From Rubrivivax sp. (GTDB lineage: Bacteria > Pseudomonadota > Gammaproteobacteria > Burkholderiales > Burkholderiaceae_C), in NCBI GenBank assembly GCA_020848515.1, contig JADLIA010000174.1, forward strand, positions 1 to 55,284: a stretch of 55,284 nucleotides of DNA, written 5' to 3'. The notes under the pieces are model-generated. The model did not search any database, was not told the origin of the DNA, and saw nothing but the letters and a program-made list of their open reading frames with translations. Positions 48,365-55,284 of this stretch are shown here, one piece after another. Position 1 is the first letter of the stretch. Each line of letters opens with the position of its first letter. The translations under genes were made by a program, and so were the position numbers.

Positions 48365-50179
48365 TCAGGAGTGGGCGCGCGGCTCCAGCGGCGGCGTGGC
48401 GGCGATCACCTCCTGCAGCGTAGTCAGGCCTTCGGCGGCGCGCAGCGCACCGGCCAGCCGCAGTGGGCGCATGCCGTCGGCGATCGCCTGCTGGCGCAGC
48501 GCCGCCAGGTCGACATCGGCACGCACCCGGTCCTTGAAGGCGTCGCTGACGGTGAGCAGTTCGTAGATGCCCATGCGACCGCGAAAGCCCGTCATGCGGC
48601 AGTCCACGCAGCCCACCGGCTTGTACGGGCGGTAGTCGGCGGCGTTGATCTTCCAGGGTTTGATGACATCGGCCAGCAGCGGCTGCGAACCCTGCTCGTC
48701 CGGCTGGCGGCAGTGCGGGCACAGGGTGCGCACCAGGCGCTGCGCCAGCACCCCCAGGATGGTGGCCGACAGCAGGTAGGGCGGCACACCCAGCTCCATC
48801 AGGCGCGTCAGCGCCGAAGGGGCATCGTTGGTGTGCAGGGTGCTGAACACCAGATGGCCGGTGAGCGCGGCCTGCACCGCCATCTCGGCGGTCTCCAGGT
48901 CGCGGATCTCGCCGATCATGATGATGTCCGGGTCCTGCCGCATCAGGGCGCGCACGCCTTCAGCGAAGCTGAAGTCGAGCTGCGGCTGCACCTGGGTCTG
49001 GTTGAGCGCCGGGTCGATGCGCTCGATCGGGTCCTCGATGGTGCTGACGTTGACCTCCTCCGTCGCCACGCGGCGCAGGGTGGAGTACAGCGTGGTGGTC
49101 TTGCCCGAGCCGGTCGGCCCGGTCACCAGAATGATGCCGTGCGGGCGCTGCACCAGCGCTTCCCAGCGCGCCGCGTCGTGCGGGGTGAAGCCCAGCGCCG
49201 CCAGGTCCTTGACGGCGGTGTCGGGGTCGAAGATGCGCATCACCAGCTTTTCGCCGAAGGCGGTGGGCAGGGTGGACAGGCGCATCTCGATTTCTTCGCC
49301 GCCCGGGCTGCGCGTCTTGATGCGTCCGTCCTGCGGCCGGCGGCGCTCGACCACGTCCATGCGGCCCAGCAGCTTGATGCGCGCGGTGATGGCGTTCATC
49401 ACGCCGGCGGGCACCTGATAGACCGGGTGCAGCACGCCGTCGATGCGAAAGCGGATCACGCCCTGCTCGCGCCGCGGCTCCAGATGGATGTCGCTGGCGC
49501 GCTGATCGAAGGCGTATTGCCACAGCCAGTCCACCACCTGGATCACGCCCTGGTCGTTGGCGTCGAGCTGGCGACCGGTGCGACCCAGCTCGACCAGCTG
49601 CTCGAAGCTGGCGGCGCCGGCGCTGCCGCCACCCTGCTTCTGCGCCACCCGCACCGACCGGGCGAGGGCAAAGAACTCGGCCGTGTAGCGCTTGATGTCG
49701 AGCGGGTTGGCCACCACGCGCCGCACCTGCCGGCGCGATTGGCGCTCGACCTCGGCCACCCAGTCGTCGATGAAGGGCTCGCTGGTGGCCACCACCACTT
49801 CGGCCGGCGTGACCTGCACCGGCAGCACCTTGTGGCGTTCGGCGTAGCTGGCGCTCATGGTGTCGGACACCTTGCCCACGTCCACCCGCAGCGGGTCGAT
49901 GCGCAAGTAGGCCAGGCCGGCGCGTTCGGCCAGGTAGCGCGTCAGCGCTTCCACGTCCATGGCGGCGCCGTCGGCAGCGCGCGTGATGCCCACCGCCGCC
50001 AGCCGCACCAGGGCGTGCTGCGCACTCTCGGCCTGCGCGCAACGCGCATGCACGCGGGCGGCTTCGGCGGCGCTGATGACCGCGTCCTCGCGCAGCCATT
50101 GCAGCAGCAGGCGCCAGTGCACCGGGCCACGGTAGCCGTCGACGACGGTCAGGGGGGTAGGGCGGGTGGAACGCTTCAT
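48365..50179 (-). CDS. GspE/PulE-type secretion or pilus assembly ATPase
   Basis: The 604-residue protein has an N-terminal MshEN-like region (about 75-200) and a type II secretion/type IV pilus ATPase core: Walker A GPTGSGKTTT, Asp box TIEDPIE, Walker B with MIGEIRD-ETAEMA, His box TGHLVFSTLHTNDA, and a tetracysteine zinc site (LCPHC near 480, CVDC near 515). No other gsp or pil genes are nearby. The ATG at 50179 overlaps the stop of the upstream gene as ATGA. Confidence 0.9.
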   Translation of the reverse strand: MKRSTRPTPLTVVDGYRGPVHWRLLLQWLREDAVISAAEAARVHARCAQAESAQHALVRLAAVGITRAADGAAMDVEALTRYLAERAGLAYLRIDPLRVDVGKVSDTMSASYAERHKVLPVQVTPAEVVVATSEPFIDDWVAEVERQSRRQVRRVVANPLDIKRYTAEFFALARSVRVAQKQGGGSAGAASFEQLVELGRTGRQLDANDQGVIQVVDWLWQYAFDQRASDIHLEPRREQGVIRFRIDGVLHPVYQVPAGVMNAITARIKLLGRMDVVERRRPQDGRIKTRSPGGEEIEMRLSTLPTAFGEKLVMRIFDPDTAVKDLAALGFTPHDAARWEALVQRPHGIILVTGPTGSGKTTTLYSTLRRVATEEVNVSTIEDPIERIDPALNQTQVQPQLDFSFAEGVRALMRQDPDIIMIGEIRDLETAEMAVQAALTGHLVFSTLHTNDAPSALTRLMELGVPPYLLSATILGVLAQRLVRTLCPHCRQPDEQGSQPLLADVIKPWKINAADYRPYKPVGCVDCRMTGFRGRMGIYELLTVSDAFKDRVRADVDLAALRQQAIADGMRPLRLAGALRAAEGLTTLQEVIAATPPLEPRAHS

Positions 50180-50931
50180 TTCTCGATCGCCTTGAAAACC
50201 TTCAGCCATTTGCGCGCCGGCAGGCCCCAGCGTGCCTCGATCTCTTCGGCGCGCTGCTGCAGCAGCGGACGCTTGGGGCGCGTTGCGCTGCGCTGGGCCA
50301 GCACCACGGTGTTGCCCTCGCGCGTGGCCTTGAAGGCCCACACCGCCTGGGCGCCGAAGGCTTCGCTGATGCATGCCAGGCTGCGTTCGAAGCTGCTGGA
50401 GCGGCCGAACAGGTTGACTGTCATGCAGCCGTCTTCGGTCAGCAGGCGCCGGCAGTCGGCATAGAAAGCGGCCGAATCCAGCACCGGCGCGGCGGCCTCG
50501 TCGTCGTACAGATCGACCGCCAGCGCGTCGACCGTGCCCAGCCACTCGTCGCGGCGGATTTCTTCGGCGGCGTCGGCGAGCACCACGCGCAGGCGCTCGT
50601 CGTCGGGCGGCAGGCGCAGCCAGGCGCGGCAGACGTCGGCCACGCGCGGGTTCAGCTCCACCGCGGTGCAGGTCATGCGCAGCTTCTTGTAGCAGAACTT
50701 GGTGATCGCCCCTGCCCCCAGACCCAGCTGCATGGCATGGCGCCCGGCCACGCTGTCTTCCGGCACGAACAGCAGCCAGGCCATCATGCGCTGCACGTAT
50801 TCCAGGTCGATCTCGAACGGCGCGTCGATGCGCATCGACCCCTGCACCCATTCGGTGCCCAGGTGCAGGTATCGCACGCCGTCGTGTTCGGACAGGTTGA
50901 CTTCGCTGAAGGTGGGCTGCTGGCGTTTCAA
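50176..50931 (-). CDS. Spermidine synthase-like (SpeE/MTase fold) protein
   Basis: The 251-residue protein has the Rossmann methyltransferase core of polyamine aminopropyltransferases: LGLGAGAITKF, CTAVELNPRV, VVLADAAEEI and DALAVDLYDDE. The short N-terminal domain and absence of the usual polyamine-binding Asp in a clear GGG-D-G-R context make a true spermidine synthase role uncertain. It precedes the GspE-type gene with an ATGA overlap. Confidence 0.8.
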   Translation of the reverse strand: MKRQQPTFSEVNLSEHDGVRYLHLGTEWVQGSMRIDAPFEIDLEYVQRMMAWLLFVPEDSVAGRHAMQLGLGAGAITKFCYKKLRMTCTAVELNPRVADVCRAWLRLPPDDERLRVVLADAAEEIRRDEWLGTVDALAVDLYDDEAAAPVLDSAAFYADCRRLLTEDGCMTVNLFGRSSSFERSLACISEAFGAQAVWAFKATREGNTVVLAQRSATRPKRPLLQQRAEEIEARWGLPARKWLKVFKAIEK

Positions 50932-51122
50932 GATGGACGGAGGTTATCACCGCAGGTGCCCGCGCCGGGGCGGTTTGCCCGCCCGCAGGCCGCGCACACG
51001 GTCTGCGGGCACCCTGCGACGTGACATGCATCACGGCGCAGACCGTGGGCGCCGGCGGCGCGGGCGAAGTCGTGGCAAAGTCGCCGCCTCGGACATTCAC
51101 CCGCGCATTGCGAGCAACCACC

Positions 51123-51947
51123 ATGAACACCCAGGACATCCTGCATTTCATCACCACCCAGGGCGCCGAGTTCGGCCTCAAGCTGCTGACCGCCATCGCC
51201 GCCTGGATCGTCGGCCGCTGGTTGATCGGGCTGGCGGTCGGCCTGATGGGCAAGATCTTCGAGCGCGGCGGCAAGATCGACACCACGCTGGCCCATTACC
51301 TGAAATCCATCACCAGCGTGCTGCTCAACATCGTCCTGATCCTGGCGATCCTGGACATCTTCGGCGTCAAGACCACCTCGTTTGCCGCGCTGCTGGCCGG
51401 CGCGGGCCTGGCCATTGGCGCGGCCTGGAGCGGCATGCTGGGCAACTTTGCCGCGGGCGTGTTCATGCAGGTGCTGCGCCCCTACAAGGTGGGCGACTTC
51501 ATCAGCGCCGGCGGCGTGGTGGGCACGGTGACCGAGCTCGGCCTGTTCGCCACCACGCTGACCACGCCCGACAACGTGATGACCGTGGTCGGCAACGGCA
51601 AGATCTTTGGCGACAACATCCAGAACTTCAGCGCCCTGCCGGTGCGCCGCGTGGACTGCGTGGCCAAGGTGGCCAACAGCGTGAACCCGCTGGACGCGAT
51701 GGCGCGCCTCAAGCCCGTGATCGCCGCGATTCCCAACGTGGCCGCCTCGCCCGCGCCGGACATCGAGATCCTGGAATTCACGCCCGAAGGCCCCAAGCTC
51801 TGCGTGCGCCCCTACACCCACACGGACCATTACTGGCAGGTGTACTTCGACACCCACAAGGCCATCGTCGAGACCTTTGGCGCCGCCGGCTATCCGGTGC
51901 CGGAGACGCCGGTGGCCTATCGCAGCGCGCCTTCCGGGGTGGCGTGA
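51123..51947 (+). CDS. Small-conductance mechanosensitive channel (MscS family)
   Basis: The 274-residue protein has three N-terminal helices and the MscS pore helix (GAGLAIGAAWSGMLGNFAAGVFMQVLRPYKVGDFI), then the beta domain (GTVTELGLFATTLTTPDN, NGKIFGDNIQNFS). It opens under membrane tension to release solutes on osmotic downshock. The ATG at 51123 starts the family N-terminus; no strong ribosome binding site is seen. It stands alone. Confidence 0.94.
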   Translation: MNTQDILHFITTQGAEFGLKLLTAIAAWIVGRWLIGLAVGLMGKIFERGGKIDTTLAHYLKSITSVLLNIVLILAILDIFGVKTTSFAALLAGAGLAIGAAWSGMLGNFAAGVFMQVLRPYKVGDFISAGGVVGTVTELGLFATTLTTPDNVMTVVGNGKIFGDNIQNFSALPVRRVDCVAKVANSVNPLDAMARLKPVIAAIPNVAASPAPDIEILEFTPEGPKLCVRPYTHTDHYWQVYFDTHKAIVETFGAAGYPVPETPVAYRSAPSGVA

Positions 51948-52033
51948 CGGCCGGCGTGCAGAACAACCCAACCGCCGGAAGCAGAAGTCGCCAAGGATTC
52001 GCGCAGGACGCGAAAGAGGTCGAAGAAGGGCCC

Positions 52034-52074
52034 GTCATCCCCGCTGTCGCGGGGATGACGCATCCGTTGCGTCA
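52034..52074. terminator. Paired hairpins between converging mscS and glmM
   Basis: GTCATCCCCGC/GCGGGGATGAC (52034-52059) is a perfect 11-bp stem with a TGTC loop. An overlapping stem TGACGCA/TGCGTCA (52056-52074) includes the glmM stop codon and cannot form at the same time. The first hairpin resembles the GTCATCCCCGC palindromes scattered in many proteobacterial genomes. It probably ends transcripts from both sides. Confidence 0.7.
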
Positions 52075-53433
52075 GCCCGCCGCCGCCGCCAGCCGCTCGG
52101 CGCAGCGCTGGGCCTGGGCGGCATCCACCGCCTCGACCATCACGCGCAGCAGCGGCTCGGTGCCGCTGGCGCGGATCAGCACCCGGCCGCTCGCGCCCAG
52201 TTCGGCTTCGACGGCGCGCGTGGCGTCGGTCAGGCGGGTGTTGTGGCGCCAGTCCTGACCGGCCTGCAGGCGCACGTTGATCAGCACCTGCGGGCACAGC
52301 GCCACACCCTCGAGCAGCTGCGCCAGCGTGCGCCCCTGCATGGCGCAGGCCTGCAGCACCTGCAGGGCGGAGATCAAGCCGTCGCCGGTGGTGTGCTTGT
52401 CCAGCGCCAGCAGGTGGCCCGAACCTTCGCCGCCCAGAATCCAGCCGCGCTGCACCAGCTCTTCCAGCACGTAGCGGTCGCCCACCTTGGCGCGCACGAA
52501 GTCGAAACCACGCGCGCGCAGCGCCTGCTCGACCGCCAGGTTGGTCATCAGGGTGCCGACCACGCCTGCCAGCGCCGGCGGGCGCGGCGCGCCCGCGCCG
52601 CGCAGGCTGGCGTCGCGCGCCAGCCGGTCGATCGCCAGCACGTACAGCAGTTCGTCGCCGTTGAACAGGCGGCCGCTGGCGTCGACCGTCTGCAGGCGGT
52701 CGGCGTCGCCGTCCAGCGCAATGCCGTAGTCGGCGCCGTGTTCGGCCACGGCGCGCACCAGCGCCTCGGGGTGGGTGGCGCCGACGGCGTCGTTGATGTT
52801 CAGGCCGTCGGGCGCGCAGCCGATGGCCAGCACGTCGGCGCCCAGTTCATGGAACACCTTGGGCGCGATCTGGTAGGCGGCGCCATGCGCCGCATCGACC
52901 ACGATCTTCAGTCCGCGCAGCGTCAGGTCGTTGGCAAAAGTGCTCTTGCAGAACTCGATGTAGCGGCCGGCGGCGTCGTCGAGCCGGCGCGCGCGCCCCA
53001 GGGCATCGGCACTGACCCACTGCGGCACCTCGGCCAGCACGGCCTCGACTTCGCGCTCCCAGTCGTCGGGCAGCTTGGTGCCGCGGGCGCTGAAGAACTT
53101 GATGCCGTTGTCGGGGTAGGGATTGTGGCTGGCGCTGATCACCACCCCCAGCTCGGCGCGCTGGGCACGCGTCAGGTAGGCCACGGCCGGCGTGGGTACC
53201 GGCCCGAGCAGCACCACGTCGACGCCGGCCGAGTTGAAGCCCGATTCCAGTGCGCTCTCCAGCATGTAGCCCGAAATGCGCGTGTCCTTGCCGATCAGCA
53301 CCGTGGCGTCGGGCTGCGTGCGTCGCAGCACGCGCCCGACCGCGTGGCCCAGGCGCAGCGCGAAATCCGGCGTGATCGGGGCCTGCCCCACGGTGCCACG
53401 AATGCCATCGGTGCCAAAGTACTGTCGGCTCAT
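52072..53433 (-). CDS. glmM: Phosphoglucosamine mutase
   Basis: GlmM converts glucosamine-6-phosphate to glucosamine-1-phosphate for peptidoglycan and lipopolysaccharide. The 453-residue protein starts [13 protein letters not shown], has the phosphoserine loop [16 protein letters not shown], the metal loop DGDADR and the C-terminal [14 protein letters not shown]. The ATG at 53433 is the family start; GGAGG lies 11 bp upstream, closer to a TTG two codons earlier. It follows folP by about 60 bp, with a hairpin between. Confidence 0.96.
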   Translation of the reverse strand: MSRQYFGTDGIRGTVGQAPITPDFALRLGHAVGRVLRRTQPDATVLIGKDTRISGYMLESALESGFNSAGVDVVLLGPVPTPAVAYLTRAQRAELGVVISASHNPYPDNGIKFFSARGTKLPDDWEREVEAVLAEVPQWVSADALGRARRLDDAAGRYIEFCKSTFANDLTLRGLKIVVDAAHGAAYQIAPKVFHELGADVLAIGCAPDGLNINDAVGATHPEALVRAVAEHGADYGIALDGDADRLQTVDASGRLFNGDELLYVLAIDRLARDASLRGAGAPRPPALAGVVGTLMTNLAVEQALRARGFDFVRAKVGDRYVLEELVQRGWILGGEGSGHLLALDKHTTGDGLISALQVLQACAMQGRTLAQLLEGVALCPQVLINVRLQAGQDWRHNTRLTDATRAVEAELGASGRVLIRASGTEPLLRVMVEAVDAAQAQRCAERLAAAAG

Positions 53434-53451
53434 GCCCAAGCTCCCTCCTTA

Positions 53452-53516
53452 GAAAGAAAAACGGCGCTTGCGCCCGCAGGGCAAGCGCCAGCAGCTATGA
53501 TTTTAATAGTGTCTGG
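53452..53516 (+). repeat. Family A repeat, copy 14, forming the folP stop codon and a terminator-like hairpin
   Basis: GGCGCTTGC (53463-53471) and GCAAGCGCC (53481-53489) make a 9-bp stem. On the minus strand it is followed by GTTTTTCTTTC, the shape of a Rho-independent terminator between folP and glmM. The element's CTATTAAAATCATAG supplies the last folP codons and the TAG stop. Confidence 0.85.
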
Positions 53517-54352
53517 CGGGCCTGGCGCCACACCGCCAGCGCCTGCACGGTTTCGCGCACATCATGCACGCGCACGATGCGGGCGCCGCGCTCGACCGCC
53601 AGCAACGCCGCCGCCACACTGCCCAGCACGCGCTCGGCAGGCGGTGGCGGCGCCGGCGCATCGCCCTGCAGTGCTGCGCCGATGCTGGACTTGCGCGACC
53701 AGCCGACCAGCAGCGGCCAGCCCGCCGCCAGCAGCTCGCGCTGGCGCGCCAGCAGGCTGAAGTTCTGCGCCACGGTCTTGCCGAAGCCGATGCCCGGGTC
53801 CACCACGATGCGGGTCCTGTCGACGCCCAGCGCTTGCAGGCCCTGCGCCGCATGCTCCAGAAACGAGAGCACCTGGGGCGGCGCGTCGCCCTCCATGGGG
53901 GCGGTCTGCATGCTGCGCGGCTCGCCATGCATGTGCATCAGCACGATGCCGCAGGACGGGTGGCGCGCCACGAGCTGGGCCGCGCCGGGCTGGCGCAGCG
54001 CCCAGACGTCGTTGACGATGTCCACGCCCAGATCCAGCGCGGCCTGCATGACCTCGGGTTTGTAGGTGTCGATCGACACCGGCACGCCCAGCTGCACGGC
54101 ACCGCGCAACACGGGCAGCACGCGCGCCAGCTCTTCGGCCAGCGGCAGCGGCGGGCTGCCGGGGCGGGTCGATTCGCCGCCGATGTCCAGCAGCTGCGCC
54201 CCGTCCTTCAGCAGGCGCTCGCAGTGGCGCAGGGCCGAGGCGGCGTCCGGGTGCTGGCCGCCGTCGGCAAACGAGTCGGGCGTGACGTTGACGATGCCCA
54301 TCACCCGCGGCTCGGCCAGGTCGATGCGAAAGCGGCTGGTCTGCCAGATCAT
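53495..54352 (-). CDS. folP: Dihydropteroate synthase
   Basis: FolP joins 4-aminobenzoate to dihydropterin pyrophosphate in folate synthesis and is the sulfonamide target. The 285-residue TIM barrel has VMGIVNVTPDSFADGG, DIGGESTRPGS, SIDTYKPEV, DPGIGFGKT, GWSRKSSIG and the terminal RVHDV. It is downstream of ftsH and upstream of glmM, the classical order. Its stop comes from a family A repeat. Confidence 0.96.
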   Translation of the reverse strand: MIWQTSRFRIDLAEPRVMGIVNVTPDSFADGGQHPDAASALRHCERLLKDGAQLLDIGGESTRPGSPPLPLAEELARVLPVLRGAVQLGVPVSIDTYKPEVMQAALDLGVDIVNDVWALRQPGAAQLVARHPSCGIVLMHMHGEPRSMQTAPMEGDAPPQVLSFLEHAAQGLQALGVDRTRIVVDPGIGFGKTVAQNFSLLARQRELLAAGWPLLVGWSRKSSIGAALQGDAPAPPPPAERVLGSVAAALLAVERGARIVRVHDVRETVQALAVWRQARQTLLKS

Positions 54353-54402
54353 GCGACGTCAGTAGAAACGGGGCGGCGGCCCCGTAGAAGCCAGAAAATC
54401 CT

Positions 54403-54515
54403 GAACCTCCCTACGCGGAGGATGCAAAGCATTCGCAGAGAACGCAGAAAAACCTGGATGGGCGGTTCTTTTGCGTCTTTGGCGCAAGCTTTGCGTCCTT
54501 GACGTACGGGGGTTC
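54403..54515. repeat. 113-bp imperfect inverted repeat between ftsH and folP
   Basis: Arms of about 48 bp (54403-54452 and 54468-54515) around GATGCAAAGC, CGCAGAGAACGCAGAAAA and their complements, with an approximately 15-bp spacer, pair with scattered mismatches. The arms contain GCGTCTTTG/GCAAAG repeats. It may end ftsH transcripts or be a dispersed palindromic repeat. A smaller stem ACGGGGC/GCCCCGT lies at 54368-54385. Confidence 0.7.
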
Positions 54516-54537
54516 GACGGGTTCGTCAGCGGCCCAA

Positions 54538-55284
54538 TCAGGCTGCTGTCGGTGCCGGATCGGCCGGCTTGGCTTCGGCCGGGGTGCCGCCGGTGCCGCC
54601 CGAGGGCGGCGTGCGTGGCGTGAAGTCCTTGGGCGGACGCGGCTCGCGCCCGGCCATGATGTCGTCGAGCTGCTCGCCGTCGATGGTTTCCCATTCCAGC
54701 AGCGCCTTGGCCATGGCGTGCATCTTGTCCTGGTTGTCCTCGATCAGCTTGCGCGCCAGCGCGTACTGCTCGTCGATGATGCGACGCACCTCGGCATCGA
54801 CCTTCTGCATGGTCTCTTCCGAGATGTTGGTGGTCTTGGTGACGCTGCGGCCCAGGAACACCTCGCCCTCGTTTTCGGCATACACCATGGGCCCCATGGC
54901 CTCGCTCATGCCGTAACGCATCACCATGTCGCGCGCGATCTGGGTGGCGCGCTCGAAGTCGTTGCTGGCGCCGGTGGTCATCTGGTTCATGAACACCTCT
55001 TCCGCGATGCGGCCACCGAACAGCATGCTGATCTGGTTCAGCATGTACTGCTTGTCGTAGCTGTAGCGGTCGTTCTCGGGCAGGCTCATGGTCACGCCCA
55101 GCGCCCGGCCGCGCGGGATGATGGTGACCTTGTGCACCGGGTCGCACTTGGGCAGCAGCTTGCCGATCAGGGCGTGGCCGCTCTCGTGGTAGGCGGTGTT
55201 GCGGCGCTCCTCTTCGGGCATGACCATGCTCTTGCGCTCGGGGCCCATCAGGATCTTGTCCTTGGCCTTTTCGAAGTCCTGCAT
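54538..55284 (-). CDS. ftsH: ATP-dependent zinc metalloprotease FtsH (C-terminal part)
   Basis: The visible 248 residues are the M41 peptidase domain and tail of FtsH, the membrane AAA+ protease that degrades LpxC, sigma-32 and unassembled membrane proteins. The zinc site HESGH (near visible residue 34) and the third ligand Asp in TTGASNDFERAT are present. The N-terminal helices and AAA domain lie beyond 55284. The tail is Pro/Thr-rich. Confidence 0.97.
   Translation of the reverse strand: MQDFEKAKDKILMGPERKSMVMPEEERRNTAYHESGHALIGKLLPKCDPVHKVTIIPRGRALGVTMSLPENDRYSYDKQYMLNQISMLFGGRIAEEVFMNQMTTGASNDFERATQIARDMVMRYGMSEAMGPMVYAENEGEVFLGRSVTKTTNISEETMQKVDAEVRRIIDEQYALARKLIEDNQDKMHAMAKALLEWETIDGEQLDDIMAGREPRPPKDFTPRTPPSGGTGGTPAEAKPADPAPTAA

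Noticed and set aside
50180-51286. Possible N-terminal extension of the GspE-type ATPase to about 970 residues
   Set aside because: The extension overlaps the spermidine-synthase-like gene in another frame and has no secretion-ATPase features; the ATG at 50179 fits the family.
54361-54400. Stem ACGGGGC/GCCCCGT upstream of folP as a terminator
   Set aside because: The stem is short and followed by only three Ts; it lies 16 bp from the folP start, so it may affect translation instead.

Overview
The window is high-GC DNA that is almost fully coded, with overlapping ATGA or GTGA junctions between many genes. Gene content (norCBQD, Tct transport, liv/phenylacetate genes, glmM-folP-ftsH, the DUF3482/DUF2868 pair, a COG3146 acyltransferase) and a short palindromic repeat I associate with Comamonadaceae point to a denitrifying Burkholderiales bacterium, probably Comamonadaceae (Ottowia, Acidovorax or Alicycliphilus-like). 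The genus is a guess. I see no rRNA, tRNA, CRISPR array or prophage.

Layout: 1-120 is the end of an IS21-family element that cuts a Crp/Fnr (DNR/NnrR-type) regulator. 512-5387 (minus) is the nitric oxide reductase operon norCBQD, with a DNR-type box upstream. After 700 bp of repeat-rich noncoding DNA comes a minus-strand block: livK, livH, a fused livM-livG, livF and an aldehyde-dehydrogenase-only paaZ. 12.9-17.6 kb holds a CobD/CbiB-like membrane protein, a CoA pyrophosphatase, rplS, trmD, hslO and a gamma carbonic anhydrase. 17.7-25.9 kb holds a DUF455 ferritin-like protein, a BCS1-like AAA ATPase and a giant alpha-2-macroglobulin. 26-37 kb holds an acyl-CoA ligase, two small envelope proteins, glnB, nadE, a COG3146 acyltransferase, an M20 peptidase and the DUF3482 GTPase/DUF2868 membrane pair. 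37.4-46 kb holds an SRAP protein, an NTF2-like protein, a quinone oxidoreductase, two EamA transporters, a MaoC-Pta fusion, an unusual SDR and a DUF3422 protein. 46-51.9 kb holds tctAB, an orphan GspE-type ATPase, a spermidine-synthase-like methyltransferase fold and an MscS channel. The right edge is glmM, folP and the C-terminal part of ftsH.

The most interesting signal is not a gene. At least 14 copies of an approximately 60-bp palindromic repeat (family A, core AAGCGCNNNCAGCTAT followed about 7 nt later by ATAG) are scattered over the window. Seven lie inside protein-coding genes (norD, DUF455, nadE, COG3146, DUF2868, qor, eamA). Where the gene runs with the element it is read in one frame (peptide pattern QAPAAI-E-x-IA); where the gene runs against it, again one frame (A-I/T-x-x-x-A-x-G-A). 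One copy supplies the folP stop codon and then a terminator-shaped hairpin. A second family (B, about 115 bp, with inverted ends at 5741-5982) recurs at 26.0 and 28.0 kb, flanking the acyl-CoA ligase gene. A third GC-rich repeat-like insert lies inside the COG3146 gene, which therefore carries two inserts.
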